A DNA stretch of 38,261 nt from an uncultured Candidatus Melainabacteria bacterium (GTDB lineage Bacteria > Cyanobacteriota > Vampirovibrionia > Gastranaerophilales > Gastranaerophilaceae), in the NCBI GenBank assembly GCA_947361615.1, contig CANAJP010000014.1, positions 1-38,261 on the forward strand, given 5' to 3'. The notes under the pieces are model-generated. The model was not told where the DNA came from and searched no databases. It was given only the letters and a program-made list of their open reading frames with translations. Numbering within the stretch: position 1 is the stretch's first letter; each line of letters opens with the position of its first letter. The translations under genes and the position numbers were made by a program. Of the stretch, positions 16,220 to 23,379 are shown one piece after another.

Positions 16220-17071
16220 TTGCAACGCGAGTCAAACCGTTCGACAGGTTCCCTAATAAATCGAATCGCGTATTCGGCGGAACACGGAAATTACGACGAT
16301 GTGGAAAAAGGTCTAAAAGAATATGAAAGGATTCAAGCTGATTCTTCTGAAAAAGTTCGCGAGCGCGCAAGTTTGAATATGCAACCGAATTATTTTCAAG
16401 TTGAGGACTATCCTGAACCTCAGTATGTAACACCTCCTAAAAGTTGGAATGATGCACTGGGAAGTATTTGGCCTAATGATCCAGAAAAACGTAAAGTGGC
16501 TATTGATCGTACAATGAATGTTGTTGGTGTTTTGGGAAATGAAGATGCCAATATGTTTTGGAAAGTTGGGCTTAATAATGTTAATGCCTATCAAGATTAT
16601 GTCAAGCGTAATGGTTATTTTGTTGAAAGTATTTCGGATTTACCTTTTGGTTTTAAAGATACTGTTAGAAACAAAGTAAAACAACAATTGCATGTTGATG
16701 ATGTAAAGGGATTGGTTTTAAGAGCGGATAGTACTTTATCTGATAAGATTATTAGAAGTATGAAATTTAAGGATTTTATTTTAAAATCAAAGAAGAAACT
16801 TTTGAATGGAGAAGTCGTTTCTGGTAGTATACGTTATTTGAAAAATAAAGAATCTAATTTGTGGGCAACATTTGGAAAAGCGGATATCCTCGATACTTAT
16901 ATAACAAAAAATGGTGATATCGTTTCATTTATTCTTGACACATACGATTTCAATCCAGACGAGGCTGGCTATATTGAGTGGGGGTATTCTATACAAAAAG
17001 CGGGCCTATTAAAAGGTTTTTATTCGATTACAGTGCTAATTGTTCCGAGAGAAGAATGGGTAAATTGGTAG
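16220..17071 (+). pseudogene. Orphan toxin C-terminal module (no N-terminus)
   Basis: A 283-codon open frame that begins abruptly within the toxin homology region: the match to the full-length gene starts at 16223 and the first 147 residues are missing. The only start is a TTG with no RBS, so it is probably silent. The C-terminus parallels the upstream toxin (DANMFWKVG, GYFVESISDLPF, KVKQQLHVDDVKGL, GKADILDTYITKNGDIVSF, LDTYDFN) with many substitutions. The intact frame suggests selection or recent origin. It reads as a spare cassette that could be recombined onto the full-length gene through R1, as orphan tips of other polymorphic toxins do. Confidence 0.7.
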
Positions 17072-17072
17072 A

Positions 17073-17651
17073 TTATGTACAAAGTAAATTTACAGTAATT
17101 AATGTAATAAAATATAAAATTATCAATATCGAGCATGCTAAGCAAATTATGTTTAGTATGCTCAATTTTTTCTTTGTTAATAATTTTCTTAGGGCTGGTA
17201 ATGTATTTATTAATGTAAATGTTCCGCCAAAAGCTACAGAAAAATATATAAGGAGTGGGATAGTACAATCCTCTAATGTTTTATCGTATGATATTCCCAA
17301 AAAAGAAAGCCCTGTTATTATGGGGAATATAAAAACTATAAAAGCCAGGATAAAAATATTTGTAAAAGCGAATAATACTATTTTATATTTTGGGATTACA
17401 TCAACATGTTCGTTTATAGCTGAGTTACAAGCTTGGGTTTTCATAATATTAACGATTATATTAATTAAGATAAAAGTATATAGAATTGATGTTATAGTGT
17501 AAATGATGCGGACTTGATTTGAAAAATTTTTGGGGAGATTTTCTAAGCCTGCCATTACGGCAAATACTAACGTAAACAAGTTGATAGTTAGCCAAATAAT
17601 AAGCAAAATCCATTCAGCGATTAATTCAATTTTGAGAATATGCTTGTTCAT
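17073..17651 (-). CDS. Multi-span membrane protein, candidate immunity protein 2
   Basis: A 192-aa paralogue of the 15548-16129 product. The N-terminus MNKHILKIELIAEWILLIIW is the same and the later helices (around 25-45, 60-85, 105-130, 138-160, 170-190) are conserved in position but not in sequence. It ends one base away from the stop of the orphan toxin module, convergently. Divergence of the partner C-termini and of these two proteins go together, as expected if each protects against its own toxin variant. That specificity is inference. Confidence 0.65.
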   Translation of the reverse strand: MNKHILKIELIAEWILLIIWLTINLFTLVFAVMAGLENLPKNFSNQVRIIYTITSILYTFILINIIVNIMKTQACNSAINEHVDVIPKYKIVLFAFTNIFILAFIVFIFPIITGLSFLGISYDKTLEDCTIPLLIYFSVAFGGTFTLINTLPALRKLLTKKKLSILNIICLACSILIILYFITLITVNLLCT

Positions 17652-17704
17652 ATTCCCACTATAGTCCAAGTGGCCAATAAAGTACAGTAGCCAAATGGCT
17701 AGGT
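17596..17704. repeat. Direct repeat R2 (copy 2)
   Basis: Second copy of the 109-base repeat at 16074-16182. Its right end abuts the stop codon of the lipoprotein gene at 17704, marking the outer boundary of the duplicated array. Confidence 0.9.
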
Positions 17705-18108
17705 CATTTTACCTGCATTATGTTACTCGTTAGCTCTTTTGTCGGATTGTCTTTTGAGTATACCTTGAATTCGTATAGGCCTTTTTCGTTAAACACAAAA
17801 TAGTCCGTGTAATAATATTGTTGTTCGTCTTTGAGTTTTATTGTTTTGCCGTAAACAAGTTTATAACCATAACGCATTTCTTTGTTGTCGCGTTTAAAAA
17901 CCTGTATATAAAGCTGGCGTGTGACGATTGGTTTTGGGAGTGTTACCACGTAATAAACCCGTTCACCGGTTTTAAATACATAATCTGCATCCAATACATT
18001 TTCAGGCGTAATCTCCTGACGATTAAAGACTATGTAGGATTTCTCCTGACAGCCTGCGCCAAGTAATGATATTGAAAGTAATACGAATAACAGACCTTTT
18101 TTCATCAT
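17704..18108 (-). CDS. Small lipoprotein
   Basis: A 134-aa protein with a lipoprotein signal peptide: MMKKGLLFVLLSISLLGAGC, with lipobox LGAGC and acylated Cys at residue 20. The mature part is a beta-rich domain of about 110 residues with many Tyr and Lys, not recognised. The start overlaps the stop of the TPR gene by four bases (ATGA), so the two are translationally coupled. Acting together at the envelope is a reasonable inference. Confidence 0.8.
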   Translation of the reverse strand: MMKKGLLFVLLSISLLGAGCQEKSYIVFNRQEITPENVLDADYVFKTGERVYYVVTLPKPIVTRQLYIQVFKRDNKEMRYGYKLVYGKTIKLKDEQQYYYTDYFVFNEKGLYEFKVYSKDNPTKELTSNIMQVK

Positions 18109-20129
18109 TGTAATACATTTAATTTTTCTCTAACAATGCCCATAGTGTTGCTATCGTCGCTGTATTGCAGGAATGATTGGTAATTTTTGATGGCTTCTTT
18201 CACATTGTTTTGTGATTCGTAAGCGATTCCGAGTGCGAAGTAAGCGTATGAATATGTCGGGTCTATGTCGACAACTTTTTTGAACGCTTTTATCGCTTCG
18301 TCTGTGTTCTTTTCTTCCGCGTTAACAAGGCCGAGGTTGAACCACGCATCTGCGTAGTTGATATCGGTTAAAATTGCTTTTTTGTAGTATGAACCGGCAT
18401 TTTTATTATCTTTTTGTGCTCTGTAAACGTTACCGATTTTTAGCAAAGTTTTTTCATCTGTAGGGTTAAGGTTGAGGGCTTCTTTGTAAGTTGTTAGCGC
18501 AAGATCGTATTCTTTGTTTTTGTAATTTTTGTCCGCACTGCCGAGAAGTTTCTGATATTGTTTGTCAACTTCTGTTTTTGGAGCGTTTTCATCTTCAAAC
18601 GTTACTGTTACGATTGAGATGTTGTCGTCTGCAGAACCTGTTTCGAGCGGTGCAATTTCTTCCACTTTTGGCTCAAGTTCTTTGTTGTAGGCTTCTGTGA
18701 TGAAATCAGCGTATTCACTGCTGTATTCAAGATTTGACGGGCTTAATGAAATCGCTTTTTCATAGAACTCGCCTGCTTTAGCGGTATCTTCCTGTGCACG
18801 GTAAATTCTTGCCATCATATATAGCGGATACCCGTTTTGTTTGTCGACTTCTGCCGCTTTTTCAAAGTATGGAAGCGCTTTGTTGAAATCGTTTTCGACA
18901 TAATAGATTTTTGCCTGTGTAAGAAGTGCTGCAGAAAGATTACGCGTAACTTCGTCATTCGGTTTAACTTTGAGTAACTCAAGGTATAAATCAATTGCCG
19001 GCGGGTATTTTTCCCAGGCGTGCAGCGCTAAGGCTTTGTTAAGTTTCAGGTCGTAATTGTCGGATTCTGTCAGGAGAATTTCGTTATAGCCCTGAATAGC
19101 TTTTTCATAATTCTTTTGAATATGGTATGATTCGGCGAGTGCTTTTTTCATATCAAGATCGCTGGTGTTTTTTGCAAGTGCCATTTCAAAGTTTTTGACA
19201 GCATCGTCGATTTGATTTTCACGTTTTAAGACCATACCGAGATTTTTGTATGCATAACCGTTGTCAGGATACTTTTCAATATATAGCTTATATTGTTTAA
19301 TTGCTTCCTCGTTTTGCTGCATATCAGCAAGCAAATTTGCGTAATCAAAACGGATTACGTTAAGCGCGGGTTCCTGTTCGAAGATTGCAACATATTGCGT
19401 TAATGCTTTTTCATTTTCTTCCATTGCCTGATAGCAAAGCGCTAAAGTTACACGGCAAGAAAGATTCATAGGGTTTTTGTCGAGTTCTTTTAGTAGAAAT
19501 TCAACGGATTTTTTGTATTCTTTTGTTTTATAAAGCGCAATACCGTAGTTGCCGTAGCTGTTGAAATCATCAGGATTTTTTTTGTAGAGTGCAGCAAATT
19601 CGGTTATCGCTTTGTTTACGTCATTTTCAAGCAGGTAGGAATTAGCAAGATTTTCTCTTGCTTCAAAGTGTTCAGGGTATATGCTTAAAAAGTATTCGTA
19701 ATTTTTGATTGCTGGTTTAAATTCTTTACTCATATACTGCGCGTTGGCGATGTTGAGGTAATTGAATTTGTAGTCAGGGAAGATTTTTTGAGCTTGTTCG
19801 TAGTATAAGAGTGCGTCTTTGTACTCACCTTTGTTTTCGTAAATTCCGCCGATACTTATATATATAAAAGCGTCAGTCGGTTTAAGTTCAAGGGCTTTTT
19901 TGTAGGCTTTAAGTGCGGTGTCATAATCTTGTGTGTCCGCGTATAGCCCTGCAAGTTTTGTATAAAGCATAGATTCTTGCGGGCTGATGGAAATAGCCTG
20001 TAATAGCGCTTGAATGGCGTCGGTATATTCTTCTTTATATTCTAACGAGCAGGCTTTTTGATAAAGAGTGTTTGCTTCCGGTGACATACTGGCGAAAGCT
20101 GCATTGCTATTTAACATTACTAATAACAT
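18105..20129 (-). CDS. Exported TPR-repeat protein
   Basis: The open frame gives 674 aa from ATG 20129, made almost wholly of tetratricopeptide repeats (about 15 or more units of 34 residues with the W/L-G-Y-A-F-A-P spacing). They are interrupted near residues 490-530 by a Glu/Asp/Thr-rich linker, then further repeats. The start is odd. ATG 20129 yields only half a signal peptide. Nine to ten codons upstream in frame read TNKRLLISA, completing a textbook signal sequence ending AAFA-S, and a perfect AGGAGG lies just before. That start would be ACG 20156 (or ATT 20159). It is probably a secreted or periplasmic scaffold, coupled to the downstream lipoprotein. Confidence 0.88.
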   Translation of the reverse strand: MLLVMLNSNAAFASMSPEANTLYQKACSLEYKEEYTDAIQALLQAISISPQESMLYTKLAGLYADTQDYDTALKAYKKALELKPTDAFIYISIGGIYENKGEYKDALLYYEQAQKIFPDYKFNYLNIANAQYMSKEFKPAIKNYEYFLSIYPEHFEARENLANSYLLENDVNKAITEFAALYKKNPDDFNSYGNYGIALYKTKEYKKSVEFLLKELDKNPMNLSCRVTLALCYQAMEENEKALTQYVAIFEQEPALNVIRFDYANLLADMQQNEEAIKQYKLYIEKYPDNGYAYKNLGMVLKRENQIDDAVKNFEMALAKNTSDLDMKKALAESYHIQKNYEKAIQGYNEILLTESDNYDLKLNKALALHAWEKYPPAIDLYLELLKVKPNDEVTRNLSAALLTQAKIYYVENDFNKALPYFEKAAEVDKQNGYPLYMMARIYRAQEDTAKAGEFYEKAISLSPSNLEYSSEYADFITEAYNKELEPKVEEIAPLETGSADDNISIVTVTFEDENAPKTEVDKQYQKLLGSADKNYKNKEYDLALTTYKEALNLNPTDEKTLLKIGNVYRAQKDNKNAGSYYKKAILTDINYADAWFNLGLVNAEEKNTDEAIKAFKKVVDIDPTYSYAYFALGIAYESQNNVKEAIKNYQSFLQYSDDSNTMGIVREKLNVLQ

Positions 20130-20201
20130 GGCCGATATGAGTAAACGCTTGTTCGTAATAACCTCCTGAGAGTGAATAACTCTGTCTTCCCTATGTTTAA
20201 C

Positions 20202-20230
20202 ATTCTAGCAGAAAACCGAAAATTTGACAA
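20202..20230 (-). promoter_or_regulatory. Promoter of the TPR-lipoprotein operon
   Basis: TTGTCA (20230-20225), 17-base spacer, TAGAAT (20207-20202) with an extended -10 TG one base upstream. It lies 46 bases before the putative ACG start. Confidence 0.7.
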
Positions 20231-20385
20231 TATTAAATAGCAGGTCGAAATTGTTACAAAAGTTTACATCTTGAAAGCCAAATATAGCGCAACTTTTTAG
20301 TTTTACATGTTTTATACCACTAGCAAAGTTTGTACTTGTATGGTATAATGTGCTGTGTGAAGGCTAACGTGGAAGGAGTTACAAA

Positions 20386-20544
20386 ATGGGAACTACCGAA
20401 ACAACTGAAACCAAAAAGGTTAACAAATCTAAATTCAACGATGAATTTGAAAACTACTTGAAAAAACAATGCTTGAAAACAACATTCAACGGTTCTGAAC
20501 TGGAAACATTTTCTTGGTACCGTAAGGTGTTAGGTTTAGCGTAA
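20386..20544 (+). CDS. Small hypothetical protein (52 aa)
   Basis: A short gene with every sign of expression: extended -10 TGGTATAAT (20341-20349), RBS GGAAGGAG ending at 20378, ATG 20386, TAA 20544 and a terminator 45 bases on. The product is charged and hydrophilic: Thr/Glu-rich N-terminus, Lys-rich middle (KFNDEFENYLKKQCLK), aromatic end ETFSWYRKVLGLA. Not recognised. It forms its own transcription unit. Confidence 0.65.
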   Translation: MGTTETTETKKVNKSKFNDEFENYLKKQCLKTTFNGSELETFSWYRKVLGLA

Positions 20545-20588
20545 AAAGGCAATGCATTCTAAGGTCTAAGATAAGTCGTTTTGAAAAG

Positions 20589-20609
20589 CACCCCGAGGGG
20601 TGTTTTTTT
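20589..20609 (+). terminator. Rho-independent terminator after the 52-aa gene
   Basis: CACCCC-GA-GGGGTG followed by seven T. Confidence 0.9.
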
Positions 20610-20613
20610 ATTT

Positions 20614-20702
20614 TGTCATCCTGAACTTGATTCAGGATCTGTCCAATACTAAAATTATATCCGTGACGTTGGTTAGATTTCGGATTAGATCCGGCATGAC
20701 AA
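20614..20702. repeat. Palindromic interspersed repeat (TGTCATCCTGAAC type), copy 1
   Basis: About 89 bases beginning TGTCATCCTGAACTTG and ending CCGGCATGACAA. The two ends are inverted (TGTCAT...ATGACA), with an internal CCTGAACTTGATTCAGG hairpin. A related element is at 32715-32806. Such elements occur in many bacterial genomes as non-coding REP/MITE-like repeats. Confidence 0.8.
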
Positions 20703-20706
20703 TGGG

Positions 20707-20925
20707 TTATAGCTGAAAATTATTCAAAACGCCTAAATCTATATCAAGGGCTTTGCCGATGTTGTAATAATTCAAAATTTTTAGGTTTACATTTCCGCTT
20801 TCTATTGACGCGATACTATTTTTACTTAAACCAACCAACGCGCCTAATTGTTCTTGCGTAAGTCCTTTTTTATCGCGAGCGTATTTTATGATATGCGCTA
20901 TTTTTAATAAAACTTCTTCTTTCAT
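20707..20925 (-). CDS. XRE-family regulator of duplicated divergent module 2
   Basis: A 72-aa one-domain HTH protein, closely similar to the 11334-11555 product throughout (IIKYARDKKGLTQE, YYNIGKALDID, GVLNNFQL). The recognition helix region differs (LSKNSIASIESG versus VTQTTIASLECG), so the two copies may have separate DNA specificities. Promoter TTGATG (20962-20957), 17 bases, TATAAT (20939-20934), then eight bases to the ATG with no RBS: again leaderless or nearly so. It is divergent from the 53-aa gene at 21021. Confidence 0.85.
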   Translation of the reverse strand: MKEEVLLKIAHIIKYARDKKGLTQEQLGALVGLSKNSIASIESGNVNLKILNYYNIGKALDIDLGVLNNFQL

Positions 20926-20933
20926 TGTATTTT

Positions 20934-20973
20934 ATTATATTATGTTGACAATTTTTCATCAACCATGTATAAT
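20934..20973. promoter_or_regulatory. Face-to-face overlapping promoters with TTGA-N10-TCAA element (module 2)
   Basis: Plus strand: consensus TTGACA 20945-20950, 17 bases, TATAAT 20968-20973. Minus strand: TTGATG and TATAAT as given for the XRE gene. The inverted repeat GTTGA-N10-TCAAC spans 20944-20963. The core TTGA-N10-TCAA has the same spacing as in module 1, and 14 of 18 bases agree. Confidence 0.8.
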
Positions 20974-21020
20974 TGTATTAATCAAGGTAAACTTGTAAAA
21001 AATAAGGCAGAGGAGGAAAC

Positions 21021-21182
21021 ATGGAAAACGAATATTTAGATGACAATATAGATAGATGCTTGGCAACTATTTCTGAAACATTATATAATTTTCAAGATGA
21101 AATTGTTAATATGCACAAGATGGTTGAGTTGATAACATTTTCACGCGGAATTCAGGATAGAAAAACAAAACCCGCAGATTAA
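21021..21182 (+). CDS. Small acidic partner of the XRE regulator (module 2)
   Basis: A 53-aa protein starting MENEYLDDNIDRCLATISET and continuing LYNFQDEIVNMHKMVELI, paralogous to the 60-aa product at 11651. RBS GAGGAGGAAAC is excellent. The consensus promoter upstream predicts strong expression unless repressed. The C-terminus (RKTKPAD) is unlike module 1 because it lacks the GC-rich repeat tail. Unknown function. Confidence 0.8.
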   Translation: MENEYLDDNIDRCLATISETLYNFQDEIVNMHKMVELITFSRGIQDRKTKPAD

Positions 21183-21228
21183 AATCCACGGGTCTATACC
21201 AAGTCTAGTCGCTCGCGCTGACTTGCAA

Positions 21229-21438
21229 TTACTTACTAAATCCCTCTTGATGAAATCTCATCATATTTGCAAGGTGCCATTGCTTTTCTTTGACGTCTTG
21301 AATATGACTTTTGATTTCTTCAAGTTCTGACAACAGAGTTGCCATATCTTTATTCTGTCTTACGTACGGAACTTCGTTTTCGGTTTCCATCCACGCAGGT
21401 GTTAGACAAAGATTTTCGAACAATTCCTTTTCGTTCAC
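21229..21438 (-). CDS. Small hypothetical protein (69 aa)
   Basis: Not recognised. Acidic, with a helical second half (LLSELEEIKSHIQDVKEKQW) that could form a coiled coil, and an aromatic/His-rich end. I prefer GTG 21438, since GGAGG lies five bases ahead of it; ATG 21450 would contain that RBS within its own codons. It lies 36 bases downstream of the 71-aa gene on the same strand, so the pair is probably co-transcribed. Confidence 0.6.
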   Translation of the reverse strand: MNEKELFENLCLTPAWMETENEVPYVRQNKDMATLLSELEEIKSHIQDVKEKQWHLANMMRFHQEGFSK

Positions 21439-21474
21439 ATTTACCTCCATGAGACTGTGTCATCGCATTTAATC

Positions 21475-21690
21475 CTAATCAAACTTTTTTTCGGAAATGA
21501 ATGCGTGAAACATGTCCACTAAATCAAACTTACCGTATTTAAAAGCAACAGGCGCTTTTGTGTAAGCTTCGTTTTCTAAATCCTGAATGGCTTTTACCTC
21601 TCTGTAGGCTGCTGAGTCAAAGTCAAAGCTTGTCATTTCCCCGTAATCTAACATCAGGTCTTCCATGTTTAAAACTTTTTTGTCTGTCAT
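21475..21690 (-). CDS. Small acidic hypothetical protein (71 aa)
   Basis: Not recognised. Starts at ATG 21690 eight bases after AAGGAG, in preference to a GTG three codons upstream. Acidic N-terminal half (MEDLMLDYGEMTSFDFDSA), more neutral C-terminal half ending FHAFISEKKFD. It heads a two-gene unit with the 69-aa gene, located between XRE module 2 and anmK. No motif is recognised. Confidence 0.6.
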   Translation of the reverse strand: MTDKKVLNMEDLMLDYGEMTSFDFDSAAYREVKAIQDLENEAYTKAPVAFKYGKFDLVDMFHAFISEKKFD

Positions 21691-21699
21691 TTCTAACAC

Positions 21700-22156
21700 T
21701 CCTTATTTACCTGAGTTAAGTGTCGGCGTTTGGAGTGGAAAACTTTAGGAAATTTCTTATATTCGTTACAATGTTTAACAATTGTCCATGACCTTTGGAT
21801 TGATGATGTTTCATGCAAAATGATGTTCTGTCAATGATTTAAGCCTTCATTTTTTACGTTAATTCATTAAATTTTCTTCATTAACTTTGTAAATATTTTT
21901 TTTGTCCACTTGTTTCAAAGGGCATGGGCAATTGTAACAAAATTTGCTGGTTTTGTTACTTGATAAACGTGTTACTAAGTTTTAGATTACATGGTGTTGA
22001 GAGATTTAAGGAAAGTATGAAAGAAATAGAGGTGATGGCGAAGTAAAAACTTGGGAGATGAAACGGTGAGGAGAATTCGGAAATAGATTGACAAGTTTAA
22101 AAAAGAAGTAATTTAGGTGAATACAATAATTGATTAGGGATTTTCTTTAAATATTT
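21700..22156. other. Gene-free stretch with one inverted repeat
   Basis: About 457 bases between the 71-aa gene and anmK with no convincing ORF. The only structure I see is GTAACAAAA (21934-21942) and TTTTGTTAC (21951-21959), a 9-bp inverted repeat with an 8-base loop and no T-run, more like an operator or leader hairpin than a terminator. The stretch just before anmK (22000-22130) is purine-rich and may be the remnant of a lost gene. Confidence 0.4.
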
Positions 22157-23281
22157 ATGTGTGAATTAGAAAGTAAAAAGATTATAGGTTTGATGTCGGG
22201 GACATCGTGTGATAGTATTGATGCAGGTTTATGTATTGTTAATCCGGATTTAAGCTGTGAGTTGATTGCGGGGATAAATTATAAATATCCGGTTCATATT
22301 AGAGAAAAAATTTTTCAGGCGTTTAGAGGCGAAAGTTCAATCAAGGATATTTGCCAGATGAACTTTGCTATTGGGGAGTGTTTTGCGAATGCTTGTAATG
22401 TATTGATTTCAGAGCATGGGAAGCCTGATTTGATTGCAAGCCACGGTCAGACTGTGTTTCACAGTCCTAAAGAGGAGAAGTTGGACGGGGTGTCTTTAAA
22501 AAGTACGCTCCAAATCGGGGAGAGTTCTGTTATTGCTGAGAGAACAGGATGTATGGTCATATCAAATTTTAGAGAGGCTGATATTGCAGCAGGCGGTGAG
22601 GGAGCGCCGCTTGTTTGCTTTGCCGATGAAAAATGGTTTAAGCCTTTGCGGAAAAATGTTCTTGTGCAGAATATCGGCGGTATTTCAAATGTGACTGTAG
22701 TTTCACGAGAGGGTGATACTTTTGGATTTGATACAGGCCTTGGAAATATTATGATTGATTACTGCATGAATAAGTTTTTTAACCTTCCTTATGACGAGGA
22801 TGGGAAAGCCGCACATGAGGGGATAGTTGATGACGGGTGGTTGAATTTATTGTTGCAGGACGATTATTATTTGAAAGAGCCGCCTAAAACGACAGGAAGA
22901 GAATATTTTTCAAACTTTTATATTGAAAACGCGCTTAGATATGCGCCGCAGGATAAAAAAGACATTATTGCAACCGCAACGGCTTTGACTGCGCGCACTA
23001 TTGTGGACGCTTACGAAAGATTTATTTTCCCGAACATGAGCGTAGATGAAGTAATTATTGGCGGCGGCGGGGCTTATAACCCTGAACTTATGCGTTTAAT
23101 AAGGAAATATCTTCCGGCTGAAGTTGAACTTAAAACACATGAAGATTACAAAATTTCTAATAATTTCAAAGAAGTAATGGCGTTTGCGCTATTGGGTTAC
23201 TGTAAATATTATGGAATTCCGTCGAATTTACCGAGTTGCACCGGCGCAAAGAAAAGGGTCGTCTTAGGTAAGATAAGTTAA
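22157..23281 (+). CDS. anmK: Anhydro-N-acetylmuramic acid kinase
   Basis: A 374-aa kinase of the ASKHA fold that converts recovered 1,6-anhydro-MurNAc to MurNAc-6-phosphate in cell-wall recycling. Diagnostic segments are IGLMSGTSCDSIDAGL at the N-terminus (about 10-25), ASHGQTVFHSP near 94-104, FREADIAAGGEGAPL (about 136-150), NIGGISNVT and GFDTGLGNIMID (about 195-206). The C-terminal VIIGGGGAYNPELM forms the nucleotide site. The start has no strong RBS. It is followed by an unknown 602-aa gene. Confidence 0.95.
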   Translation: MCELESKKIIGLMSGTSCDSIDAGLCIVNPDLSCELIAGINYKYPVHIREKIFQAFRGESSIKDICQMNFAIGECFANACNVLISEHGKPDLIASHGQTVFHSPKEEKLDGVSLKSTLQIGESSVIAERTGCMVISNFREADIAAGGEGAPLVCFADEKWFKPLRKNVLVQNIGGISNVTVVSREGDTFGFDTGLGNIMIDYCMNKFFNLPYDEDGKAAHEGIVDDGWLNLLLQDDYYLKEPPKTTGREYFSNFYIENALRYAPQDKKDIIATATALTARTIVDAYERFIFPNMSVDEVIIGGGGAYNPELMRLIRKYLPAEVELKTHEDYKISNNFKEVMAFALLGYCKYYGIPSNLPSCTGAKKRVVLGKIS

Positions 23282-23379
23282 TTATTAATAAATGTAACAA
23301 TACTAAAATAGCCTGAAATCCGTTGATTTCAAAACTCTTTATATATTAGAGAGCAAAAATTAACGGAGAGCTTTACCCG

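Noticed and set aside
16978-17502. 174-codon plus-strand frame after the orphan toxin
   Set aside because: Mostly antisense to the second membrane protein gene, with no start signal. The membrane protein frame has a paralogue and is the real one.
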